Below are positions 1-5,672 of a stretch of DNA of 6,640 nt, in pieces; position 1 is the stretch's first letter; each line of letters starts with the position of its first letter. Location of the stretch: NCBI GenBank assembly GCA_024640185.1, contig JAHEFN010000139.1, positions 1-6,640 on the forward strand. The letters are read 5' to 3'. Source of the DNA: Gemmatimonadota bacterium. GTDB taxonomy: Bacteria; Gemmatimonadota; Gemmatimonadetes; Gemmatimonadales; GWC2-71-9. The notes beneath the pieces are model-generated. The model worked only from the letters and a program-made list of their open reading frames with translations, did no database searches and was not told where the DNA came from. The position numbers and the translations under genes were made by a program.

Positions 1-1
1 G

Positions 2-268
2 GCCGCGGCGGCCTTCGGTGATCGGGTGGACTTCGTGGGCATCAACGTGACGGTCAACAAGAATCGCCGGCGGGTGATCAGCTGGGTCGAACGGGAGGCG
101 CCACCCTACCGGACCATGTATGATGCACGGGGCGTGGCGGTGCGGACCTTTCGGGCACCGACCACCAGTTACGTCGTGATCATCGATGCCGGCGGGGTGA
201 TTCGCTACACCGGCGTCGGTGCGGACCAGGATCTCAGCGGTGCCCTCGCCAAGGTGGTTGCGCAATGA
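2..268 (+). CDS. Thioredoxin-like (TlpA/AhpC-type) redoxin, C-terminal part only
   Basis: The frame is open from the window edge to TGA at 266-268, giving 88 residues with no start visible, so this is the 3' end of a gene beginning upstream. The visible part reads like the C-terminal half of a thioredoxin fold: a strand (VDFVGINVTVNK), a helix (RRRVISWVERE), then the hallmark APTTSYVVIIDAGGVIRYTGVG. There a proline precedes Thr, as at the cis-Pro of TlpA/ResA/AhpC proteins, and is followed by the ID-x-x-G-x-I strand pair. The active-site cysteine region would lie upstream, so whether it is a CxxC reductase or a peroxiredoxin cannot be seen. Its TGA overlaps the ATG of the next gene (ATGA), which implies translational coupling with the peroxiredoxin. 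A periplasmic location is inferred from the neighbours. An AhpC/TSA-family enzyme is the main alternative. Confidence 0.75.
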   Translation, partial: AAAAFGDRVDFVGINVTVNKNRRRVISWVEREAPPYRTMYDARGVAVRTFRAPTTSYVVIIDAGGVIRYTGVGADQDLSGALAKVVAQ

Positions 269-843
269 ACTTCCGGGATGTCGCTCTTCTCTCGCTCCTG
301 ACGGTCACCCCGCTCACGGCACAGACCCTCGAGTCTTCGCCGGTGCGGCTGAGCCTGCGGGTCGCCGAGGAACTCCGCGTCGGCCGACCGGCGCCGGCGG
401 TGACCCTCCCCTACGCGACCGCGGCCGGGATCGGCCCCGCCGACCAGCCGTTCGAACTCCATCGCGAGCTGGGCCGGGTCGTGGTGCTGGCGTTCTATCC
501 CGGCGACTTCACGCCCGGCTGCACCGCCGAATGGCGGGCGTTCCGCGATCGCGCCGCGACGCTGTTCGGGCCCGAGGTGGTCGTCGCCGGGATCTCGGGC
601 GATTCCCTCGAGAGCCACGTCGCCTTTGCCCGCCAGTTGGAGCTGCCGTTCAAGCTGCTCAGCGATGCCGGGCTGCGGGTTGCCCGTCGCTACGACGCGG
701 CCGATGCCAACCGTGCCCGTCGGGTGGTGGTCGTCGTCGGGCGTGACGGGCTGGTCCGCTATCTCGACCGGGCCTTCGCCGCCCTCGACCCCGAGGCCTA
801 TGTCCAACTCGGCGCCGCGGTGTCGGCGGCCCGCGCGGAGTGA
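265..843 (+). CDS. Exported 1-Cys peroxiredoxin (AhpC/TSA, BCP/PrxQ-like)
   Basis: This 192-residue protein probably reduces peroxides through one catalytic thiol. The motif FYPGDFTPGCTAEWRAFRD (about residues 77-95) carries the peroxiredoxin P-x-x-x-T-x-x-C active site, with peroxidatic Cys86, Thr83 and Pro79. In PrxQ/BCP proteins a resolving cysteine usually lies five residues further on. Here that position is Arg91, and Cys86 is the only cysteine in the protein, so an external thiol must reduce it. The N-terminus (MNFRDVALLSLLTVTPLTAQ) has a hydrophobic core and a plausible signal peptidase site after about residue 19-20, so export to the periplasm is likely. Later segments fit the fold: VVAGISGDSLESHVAFARQ (strand and helix), LPFKLLSDAG, and VVVVVGRDGLVRY. 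ATG 265 overlaps the upstream TGA, and its own stop overlaps the next start. The upstream redoxin is a natural candidate reductant (inference). Confidence 0.85.
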   Translation: MNFRDVALLSLLTVTPLTAQTLESSPVRLSLRVAEELRVGRPAPAVTLPYATAAGIGPADQPFELHRELGRVVVLAFYPGDFTPGCTAEWRAFRDRAATLFGPEVVVAGISGDSLESHVAFARQLELPFKLLSDAGLRVARRYDAADANRARRVVVVVGRDGLVRYLDRAFAALDPEAYVQLGAAVSAARAE

Positions 844-1667
844 CCATCGCTCCCCGGCGGTGGCTCCTCGCCCTGCTGCTCGCCGCTGCAGCGATCCCCT
901 CGGCCGCGGGTGCCCAGGCGGAGCAACAGCTTTGGCGTTTCGTTGATGGGCAGGGCGGCTTCTGCGTCTGGTACCTGAGTGATCCCGACTTGGCCCCGTC
1001 GATGGTCCCCCTTGGCACGACGCTTCGCCCCGCTCGCAGCACCGAGGGACTCCCCGACCTGCTGGTCCGCATCACCCAGGATGAGCCGCGTTTCGCCGAC
1101 TGGATCCCCGGGGTGATCTGCGTCGGCCTGTATGCCGCTGCCGCGAGCGACGGCGCCCCGGCCGCCCGGATGGAGGATGGCCCACCGGTCTTGATCACCC
1201 TGGCCGCCGTCGCGGCGGAGCGACCGTTCGAGCGGGAGGCCGGCTGGCTCCTCAGCGAGATCGGTCTGGATGCCGGATCCCTCGACCGGGTCGCCTCACG
1301 GGCCTGGATCCGGACCGGGAAGAGCGAAATGCGGGTTCGCAGCGGCCTTGCCGGTGAAGATGACCAGTGGGAACTGCGGCTCGATGGCCTCCGACTCTAC
1401 TGGCAGGGGCATCCGGGAGGCGAGGGTCGTGTCGGATCGACACGGATGATGTTGTTTGGATACGCTGGAAACCGCAATTCGGTCTGGTCGATCGAAGCGA
1501 ACACCGCTCCGGAGCGGCTGCAGCCCCAGTTTGGGTCACTCAGGATCGAGGGGAAATCGCCGATGGCCCAGGCGCTCAAGTCCTCACCAATCCGCTTGGT
1601 AGGTGCCCTTGAGAGCGGAGGTGAGATGACGCTCTCGTTTACCCGCTCGGTGGCGAACCCCGACTGA
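840..1667 (+). CDS. Secreted protein of unknown function, third gene of redox operon
   Basis: I do not recognise this 275-residue protein. The GTG start at 840 overlaps the peroxiredoxin stop (GTGA), and from it the protein opens with a good Sec signal peptide: Arg6-Arg7, a Leu/Ala core at about 9-19, and a likely cleavage after AGA or AQA near residue 25-27. The mature part has exactly two cysteines, Cys42 (GGFCVWYL) and Cys94 (GVICVGLY), each in a hydrophobic strand-like segment, which could form a disulfide. The C-terminal half alternates short strands (EMRVRSGL, WELRLDGLRLYWQG, RMMLFGYAG, SVWSIEAN), suggesting a beta-sandwich or beta-barrel-like fold. No catalytic motif is visible. Position, export signal and paired cysteines suggest a partner or substrate of the two upstream thiol enzymes, but this is guilt by association. 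It ends the operon, with an inverted repeat across its stop codon. Confidence 0.8.
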   Translation: MTIAPRRWLLALLLAAAAIPSAAGAQAEQQLWRFVDGQGGFCVWYLSDPDLAPSMVPLGTTLRPARSTEGLPDLLVRITQDEPRFADWIPGVICVGLYAAAASDGAPAARMEDGPPVLITLAAVAAERPFEREAGWLLSEIGLDAGSLDRVASRAWIRTGKSEMRVRSGLAGEDDQWELRLDGLRLYWQGHPGGEGRVGSTRMMLFGYAGNRNSVWSIEANTAPERLQPQFGSLRIEGKSPMAQALKSSPIRLVGALESGGEMTLSFTRSVANPD

Positions 1668-1721
1668 GCCGATCCCCGTCACTTTGTGCACGCCTCTTGC
1701 TTTACACCCCATCGGCTCAGT
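1663..1721 (+). repeat. 11-bp perfect inverted repeat across the operon stop codon
   Basis: ACTGAGCCGAT (1663-1673) is exactly complementary to ATCGGCTCAGT (1711-1721), with 37 bases between them. The left arm contains the stop codon of the secreted-protein gene. No T-run follows, so it does not look like a standard intrinsic terminator. It could be a 3'-end-stabilising stem, part of a factor-dependent terminator, or a DNA-level dyad. The complementarity is directly visible; the role is unknown. Confidence 0.6.
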
Positions 1722-1783
1722 GTGCCCGTGACCGCCGCGCTTGAAAGCGGTGGGAGGCAGCTGGCCGGTTGGGAGGGCACGCA

Positions 1784-1805
1784 AACTCCTGTGGTTCTTG
1801 GAGTT
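1784..1805 (+). promoter_or_regulatory. Operator-like dyad overlapping the -35 candidate
   Basis: AACTCC (1784-1789) and GGAGTT (1800-1805) form a perfect 6-bp inverted repeat with a 10-base spacer. The right arm overlaps the first two bases of the proposed -35 hexamer at 1804-1809. The size and spacing suit a dimeric helix-turn-helix regulator, but a 6-bp dyad can occur by chance. Confidence 0.25.
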
Positions 1806-1832
1806 GACTGCAATCTGGTGACCTTCTAACTT
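1804..1832 (+). promoter_or_regulatory. Sigma70-like promoter candidate for the lipoprotein gene
   Basis: TTGACT at 1804-1809 matches the -35 consensus TTGACA at five of six bases. A spacer of 17 leads to TAACTT at 1827-1832, which keeps the key T, A and final T of the -10 element. An alternative -10, TCTAAC at 1825-1830, matches better but with a short spacer of 15. The site is locally AT-richer than its surroundings. Transcription would start near 1839, about 220 bases before the ATG. Confidence 0.4.
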
Positions 1833-1892
1833 GAAGTGCTGGCCCCGGCTTCCGACCAGTCGCGCATGGCGTGATGGGAGGATGCGGGTGTC

Positions 1893-1927
1893 GGAATGAC
1901 GCGTTTCTCGGGGAAGTGCGTCATCCC
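1893..1927 (+). promoter_or_regulatory. Leader hairpin 1
   Basis: The arm at 1893-1902 (GGAATGACGC) pairs with 1918-1927 (GCGTCATCCC), with a single A/C mismatch and a 15-base loop. It lies downstream of the promoter candidate, so it would form in the 5' leader of the lipoprotein mRNA. Its function is unknown. Confidence 0.4.
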
Positions 1928-1951
1928 TGGTTCTCGCAGACCCCGGCAACG

Positions 1952-1974
1952 CCCGTGCAGACTGGTTTCACGGG
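1952..1974 (+). promoter_or_regulatory. Leader hairpin 2
   Basis: CCCGTG (1952-1957) pairs perfectly with CACGGG (1969-1974) across an 11-base loop. It is the second of three stems in the leader. It is moderately stable, and chance is possible for a 6-bp stem in GC-rich DNA. Confidence 0.35.
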
Positions 1975-2013
1975 TCCCAATCGCAGGAAGAAGTACAACG
2001 CAGGAACGCTGGT

Positions 2014-2030
2014 CCAGGGAGCTTCCCTGG
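2014..2030 (+). promoter_or_regulatory. Leader hairpin 3, just upstream of the ribosome binding site
   Basis: CCAGGGA (2014-2020) and TCCCTGG (2024-2030) form a perfect 7-bp stem with a 3-base loop, ending 18 bases before the GGGGGAG ribosome binding site. No U-run follows directly, so it is not an obvious attenuator. It could stabilise the 5' end or tune ribosome access. Confidence 0.45.
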
Positions 2031-2048
2031 CGCCAACAACCATTTCTT

Positions 2049-2055
2049 GGGGGAG
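2049..2055 (+). promoter_or_regulatory. Ribosome binding site of the lipoprotein gene
   Basis: GGGGGAG lies three bases before ATG 2059. The spacing is tight but the purine run is strong. The codon just before the ATG (2056-2058) is an in-frame TGA, so 2059 is the most upstream start possible. The next methionines, residues 9 and 10, would remove the charged n-region of the signal peptide. Confidence 0.65.
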
Positions 2056-2058
2056 TGA

Positions 2059-5000
2059 ATGTCCAAGTTTTACCGCAATTTCATGATGGTTGGTGTGATT
2101 GCCCTCGGCCTCGCGGCCTGTGGCGATGACCTGACCATCACGGAGACGCCGCCGCCGGTGATTGAAATCCCGCCGCCGCCTCCACCGCCGGCAGTCCCGA
2201 ACATCACGTCGTTCTCGGTTTCGCCGAGCGCGGTGTCGATCGCCAAGGGCTCCTTTGTACAGGCCGCCGCGACCCTTCTCACCAAGCCGGGTGTTGCCGG
2301 TGTCGTGAGCTGGTCCAGCAGCAGCCCGTCGGTCGCCACGGTTGATGGCTCCGGCAAGATCACCGCTGTCTCCGAGGGCGTCGCGGTCGTTACCGCCACG
2401 GCCACCGCCGACGGCGAGACGGCCACCGCCGGCATCGGCGTGACGGTCACTCCTGAGGGCGCCAAGATCGTTTCGTTCAGCGTCACTCCGGCGAATGCCT
2501 CGATGGTGCAGGGCAACGTCCTGCAGGCGCAGGCCAACCTGCAGACCATTCAGGGCGTCACGGGCTCGATCGCCTGGGGCTCCAGCAATGGTGCCGTCGC
2601 CAGCGTCAACGGGAACGGCACGATCACCGCTGTTGCTCCCGGTACGGCCACGATCACGGCCACCGCTTCGGCGGGTGGGCAGACGGCGACCCAGACGGTT
2701 GGTATCACCGTCCGCGCGGTCGTCCCGGCCCAGATCTCGATCAACAGCGTCACGCAGCAGGCGAACGGCCTTCCGGTCGTGCTGAACGCCGTCGCTGGTC
2801 AGATCGAAATCAACACCCTGTTCAATCCGGGTGAGCAGCGGGTCGACTCGCTCGTCGTCTTCATCGGCGGCATGTCGGCAGCCAAGCAGGTCTTCGCGAC
2901 CAACCCGGCTGCTGGCGCGATCAATCTTTCGGTCAACACCGCGGCGTACACGGTCACTCCGACCGCCGCCGTGACCAGCTGGAAGAACGGTCCGACCACG
3001 ATTTCTGCCGCGGTCTACCCGGCGGGTGCTTCGGCCCCGACGGCCACCAACACGATCAACATCGTGCTGGTCAACGCCGACGGCTGGATGGCCACGCTTG
3101 ATGACGCTCCGGACGGCACCGCTGCCGGCCCGGGTGGGCTGACCTACTGGGGTGGTCCGGGCGCGGCGAATACCGCGACCTACACCCTCCGCCCGGTGAC
3201 CTACACCGCCGGTCGGTCGGTCACGGCCGTCTCCTGGAACGTCGCCGGTTGCAACGTGAATCAGGGTGCCGCCACGGGCTACACTCGCTCGTTCGGTGCC
3301 TCGGGTTCGGGTGCGAACACCTCCTGCAACACCGAGTACACCGGTGGGGCGCGCCACAACGTTGCCGTCACGTCGGCGACCGACAACGCGGCCAACCCGT
3401 ACCCGGTCGGCGGGATGATCCCGAACGCCACCATCTTCGGCTCGACGCCGGACTCGGTGCGCTTTGACTGGGTCTTCTCGGGCGGCATTCAGACGCCGAC
3501 GGTTGTCGGGTCTGAGGGCTTCAACTGGATCAATGCCAGCTGGACCTTCAACCCGGCCGGCACCGACGTCTTCGCTGACGCCGGTGTTGGCGCGAATGGC
3601 AGCAGCTGGAAGCCGTTCACCACCGGCACCACCACTCAGGTTTCGAGCGGTGCCGACTTTGCCGAGACCAACACCAACAACAACACCGATGGCTACCGTT
3701 TGTATGCCACCGGCGCTGACCTGCTTGGCAACGCTGGATCCACCGGCAACACCGCGTACTTCGGCGTCGACAAGACGGCTCCGAGCATTCGGTACGCGTC
3801 GGCCGGCAACCTGCCGTCGATCTACACGCAGGGCGGGACCACTTCCAAGACCGACTCGACCACGTACCTCGCCATCCAGGCGATGTTCGCGGCCGGCACC
3901 ACGGACACGGTGCAGACCGAGTCGATCGACAACCGTTCGGGCCTCTCCCGTTCGATCACCACCTCGCGGCGGTTCGCGCAGGGTGGGGCGACGGGTTCGA
4001 CGTCGAACCTCGGCTGTTCCACCAACTCCGGTGTCTTCGGCGCCGCGTATGGTGACGGCTGGCGTCCGGCTCCGCAGGTGCACATCTCCTGTGGCTCCGC
4101 TGCGGCTGGGTATTACACCACCTCGCAGCAGACTGTCGACCGCGCCGGCAACACCTCCGGCACCTACAAGCGGACGATGGCGCTCGATCCGGCACAGCCG
4201 GCCGTCACGGGTGTGAGCCCGAACGCGGCCTACACCGCGAATGCCGCGGCGCCGTTCACCATCGGGGCGCAGGATGACCTCGAAGTGATCGATTGGTCCG
4301 CCCGGTTGCATTACCCCGGCCTGACGCAGGGTGATGCCGGTGCGACCGCCTCACCGGGTCTGCGGTACAAGTTCGGTGGCGGGATCGCGACGCGGTTCGA
4401 CAACAGCGTGATCAACCCGGTTCTGGCGACGGCCTCGATCGACCGCTTCACGGTCTCGATCCAGGAAGTCTGTGAGAGCACGGCAGGTGTCCCGGGTGCT
4501 GCTTGCCCGGCGTACGCCGGTGACCCGGTGTCGCAGGCTGACATCGCGGTGGCCAAGCCTGACTCGATCGCTGCAACGGTCCGTGACGTCTTCGGTTCGT
4601 TCGCCGGCAACATCACGCCGGGTGCAGCAACGGGTGTCTCGGCCGAGCTTGCCTCGCCGATTCTCTCGGCCACTGTGCCGACGCCGGGCTTCTACACGGT
4701 TGGCTACGACGCTAGCACCAACTGCGCGCCGGGTGGCGTGCCGGGCGGGGCCTGTGTCACCACCGGCATCAACTTCCGCTACTTCTCGACCTCTGGGACG
4801 ACCCGGACCTTCCGGGCCACCCAGGACCAGAGCATCACCACGCCCATGTTCACCATGGTCGAGCTTTGGGGCTTGAACGCTGCGGGCGAGTGGGAGTACA
4901 TCTCCCGCTGCACCGTCGTGCAGAGCGGCACGAGCTTCTCTTGCGCCGGTACTGGCTCGATCCTGGGCCAGGACAATGGGTTCGAGCGGCTTTGGGACTT

Positions 5001-5088
5001 CACCCTCACGGGCGCGACCGGTTACTCCGCGTACCGGGCGATGGGTCTCAATGCATCTGGCTTCGGTCTGTTCTCGAACATCATCTAA
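2059..5088 (+). CDS. Large Big2/Ig-like surface lipoprotein
   Basis: This 1009-residue protein is probably lipid-anchored in the envelope. Residues 1-21 form a lipoprotein signal peptide: Lys3 and Arg6, a hydrophobic core, and lipobox L18-A19-A20-C21. A Thr/Pro hinge follows, with an eight-proline run near 38-44 and around. Residues 49-130 and 137-218 are two Big2-type Ig-like domains that align without gaps at about half identity (42 of 82 by eye), both with the W-x-S-S...V-A-x-V-x-G-x-G-x-I-T-A-V signature. About 222-340 is another beta-rich Ig-like segment. From 345 to the end the chain is Asn/Thr/Gly-rich, with D-x-x-G-N and VDKTAP-like Ig edges (GADLLGNAG, about 552-560; DRAGNTSG, 694-701). 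Ten cysteines besides C21 fall in five close pairs: 398/423, 653/678, 805/816, 889/899 and 951/962. No enzymatic motif is seen. Adhesion or a surface scaffold is plausible but unproven. It appears monocistronic, with its own leader and terminator. Confidence 0.85.
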   Translation: MSKFYRNFMMVGVIALGLAACGDDLTITETPPPVIEIPPPPPPPAVPNITSFSVSPSAVSIAKGSFVQAAATLLTKPGVAGVVSWSSSSPSVATVDGSGKITAVSEGVAVVTATATADGETATAGIGVTVTPEGAKIVSFSVTPANASMVQGNVLQAQANLQTIQGVTGSIAWGSSNGAVASVNGNGTITAVAPGTATITATASAGGQTATQTVGITVRAVVPAQISINSVTQQANGLPVVLNAVAGQIEINTLFNPGEQRVDSLVVFIGGMSAAKQVFATNPAAGAINLSVNTAAYTVTPTAAVTSWKNGPTTISAAVYPAGASAPTATNTINIVLVNADGWMATLDDAPDGTAAGPGGLTYWGGPGAANTATYTLRPVTYTAGRSVTAVSWNVAGCNVNQGAATGYTRSFGASGSGANTSCNTEYTGGARHNVAVTSATDNAANPYPVGGMIPNATIFGSTPDSVRFDWVFSGGIQTPTVVGSEGFNWINASWTFNPAGTDVFADAGVGANGSSWKPFTTGTTTQVSSGADFAETNTNNNTDGYRLYATGADLLGNAGSTGNTAYFGVDKTAPSIRYASAGNLPSIYTQGGTTSKTDSTTYLAIQAMFAAGTTDTVQTESIDNRSGLSRSITTSRRFAQGGATGSTSNLGCSTNSGVFGAAYGDGWRPAPQVHISCGSAAAGYYTTSQQTVDRAGNTSGTYKRTMALDPAQPAVTGVSPNAAYTANAAAPFTIGAQDDLEVIDWSARLHYPGLTQGDAGATASPGLRYKFGGGIATRFDNSVINPVLATASIDRFTVSIQEVCESTAGVPGAACPAYAGDPVSQADIAVAKPDSIAATVRDVFGSFAGNITPGAATGVSAELASPILSATVPTPGFYTVGYDASTNCAPGGVPGGACVTTGINFRYFSTSGTTRTFRATQDQSITTPMFTMVELWGLNAAGEWEYISRCTVVQSGTSFSCAGTGSILGQDNGFERLWDFTLTGATGYSAYRAMGLNASGFGLFSNII

Positions 5089-5116
5089 GCCATGATGCAG
5101 TAACGCAGTTTGCTGG

Positions 5117-5157
5117 AAACCAGGCGGCCCCGCGAAAGCGGGGTCGTTCTGGTTTTT
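5117..5157 (+). terminator. Intrinsic terminator of the lipoprotein gene
   Basis: A long hairpin begins 28 bases after the TAA. AAACCAG (5117-5123) pairs with CTGGTTT (5149-5155), and GCGGCCCCGC (5124-5133) pairs with GCGGGGTCGT (5138-5147) using two G-T wobbles. That makes 17 paired positions with one bulged T (5148) and a GAAA tetraloop (5134-5137). The 3' arm runs into TTTTT (5153-5157). It lies between convergent genes; on the minus strand only a short T-run (from AAA 5117-5119) follows, so activity there would be weaker. Confidence 0.92.
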
Positions 5158-5189
5158 GGCATCTCCCCCGAACGAGATTCCTGGCTGTT

Positions 5190-5210
5190 CGAGAGACGAG
5201 AGACGAGAGA
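5190..5210 (-). repeat. Short heptamer array, left end (about 2.9 copies)
   Basis: GAGAGAC at 5191-5197 and 5198-5204 is followed by GAGAGA at 5205-5210, with one preceding C in phase. Read on the minus strand this is the same GTCTCTC unit as in the long array at 5673-5746, in inverse orientation. The 21 bases are perfectly complementary to that array. Confidence 0.9.
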
Positions 5211-5229
5211 GCCGGTAGGCAGCCCGGCT
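5210..5229 (-). terminator. Possible weak terminator or stem after the S23 gene
   Basis: AGCCGG (5210-5215) pairs with CCGGCT (5224-5229) over an 8-base loop. On the minus strand the stem comes 6 bases after the S23 stop and is followed directly by the pyrimidine-rich TCTCTCGTCTC repeat, not by a true U-run. It may act as a poor terminator, or it may only be part of the repeat-end structure. Confidence 0.3.
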
Positions 5230-5235
5230 GTCGGT

Positions 5236-5580
5236 TCACCCTGTCTGGCTACTCTTGTAGAGGCGGAGGGTCAGTGCCTGGGTACGGCGGGACAGCTCGA
5301 GCAACTCGCCGGTCTCCGTCCCGAGTTCCTCCAGCAGCTCAAGGATATCGGTCGCTTCCACGGCCGAGCCGTACGCGATCCGGAAGTGGTTGCGACATCG
5401 TCGCCCCGGCCCGCTGGCGTAGCCCTCAGCTATGTTGAGTTGCACCGAGAGCGCGGAGCGCCTCAGCTGCTCGAAGATGGCTGTAGTGGCCGGCTTCCAT
5501 TGCTCGCCAAGCTCCCTGAACACTCCCAAGACCACGCGGTGCGCTAGCTGCCACGCAAGCAGTCCCTTGTGCGTTCTCAT
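5236..5580 (-). CDS. Four-helix-bundle protein, 23S rRNA intervening-sequence (S23) family
   Basis: This 114-residue protein has the family's hallmark motifs: the N-terminal LLAWQLAHRVV helix, FEQLRRSALSVQLNIAEGYA (residues 36-55), and FRIAYGSAVEATDILELLEELG (residues 66-87), all helix-forming. The length is typical. Family members were first noted as ORFs in intervening sequences inside 23S rRNA genes, and the DGR accessory protein Avd shares the fold; no molecular activity is established for stand-alone members. No rRNA, reverse transcriptase or template/variable repeat is visible here. The ATG at 5580 is the only reasonable start, because an in-frame TGA lies three codons upstream. A GGGAAG about 12 bases before it is at best a weak ribosome binding site. 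The gene lies alone between heptamer arrays, in the same direction as pgi and 164 bases after it, so it may depend on read-through. Confidence 0.88.
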   Translation of the reverse strand: MRTHKGLLAWQLAHRVVLGVFRELGEQWKPATTAIFEQLRRSALSVQLNIAEGYASGPGRRCRNHFRIAYGSAVEATDILELLEELGTETGELLELSRRTQALTLRLYKSSQTG

Positions 5581-5632
5581 GCCAGATCATCACTTCCCGA
5601 CCGGGGAGCGCACCATCTCCGTCACGCAAAGA

Positions 5633-5658
5633 GGGGCCCCTTGCACGCAAGGAGCCCC
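5633..5658 (-). terminator. Stem-loop, possible terminator of pgi
   Basis: GGGGCCCCTTG (5633-5643) pairs with CAAGGAGCCCC (5648-5658) apart from one C/A mismatch, with a CACG loop. Read on the minus strand, after pgi, the stem is followed by TCTTTGCG, a short T-rich stretch, so weak intrinsic termination is plausible. CACGCAA occurs just before (5623-5629) and again across the loop and right arm (5644-5650), a short direct repeat. It also lies between the heptamer array and the S23 start, so it might control read-through into that gene. Confidence 0.45.
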
Positions 5659-5672
5659 GATTAGGTTCGGCC

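Larger units (their letters stand above)
1668..2058 (+). other. 391-bp intergenic region: promoter candidate and structured leader
   Basis: No convincing gene is present. Inverted repeats follow each other closely: 1663-1673 with 1711-1721; 1722-1727 with 1775-1780 (GTGCCC/GGGCAC), which encloses 1731-1735 with 1747-1751; 1784-1789 with 1800-1805; 1893-1902 with 1918-1927; 1952-1957 with 1969-1974; and 2014-2020 with 2024-2030. A promoter candidate lies at 1804-1832, which would give the downstream lipoprotein mRNA a leader of about 220 nt. Two open frames starting near 1871 and 1896 run into the lipoprotein gene but look like chance. The 6-bp stems are weak evidence individually; the 11-bp, 10-bp and tight 7-bp stems are stronger. 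Confidence 0.6.

Noticed and set aside
205..1198. Overlapping minus-strand open frames across the peroxiredoxin and the secreted protein
   Set aside because: They are Arg/Pro/Gly-rich with no recognisable motif, and lie opposite clearly supported genes.
1871..2129. Two short plus-strand open frames in the leader (starting near 1871 and 1896) as possible leader peptides
   Set aside because: No ribosome binding site stands out, their composition is not protein-like, and both run through the lipoprotein start. A regulatory leader peptide cannot be excluded but has no positive support.
1921..4311. 796-residue open frame on the minus strand opposite the lipoprotein gene
   Set aside because: Its product is a low-complexity Arg/Gly/Asp-rich chain with no domain. 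It is a by-product of the strong GC third-position bias of the plus-strand gene, which has a signal peptide, Ig-like domains and a terminator.
5110..5547. Plus-strand open frame overlapping the S23 gene and the terminator
   Set aside because: It runs through the intrinsic terminator hairpin and opposite a protein with clear family motifs, and has no motif of its own.
5236..5580. The S23 gene as part of a 23S rRNA gene
   Set aside because: No rRNA-like sequence flanks it; the neighbours are protein-coding genes.
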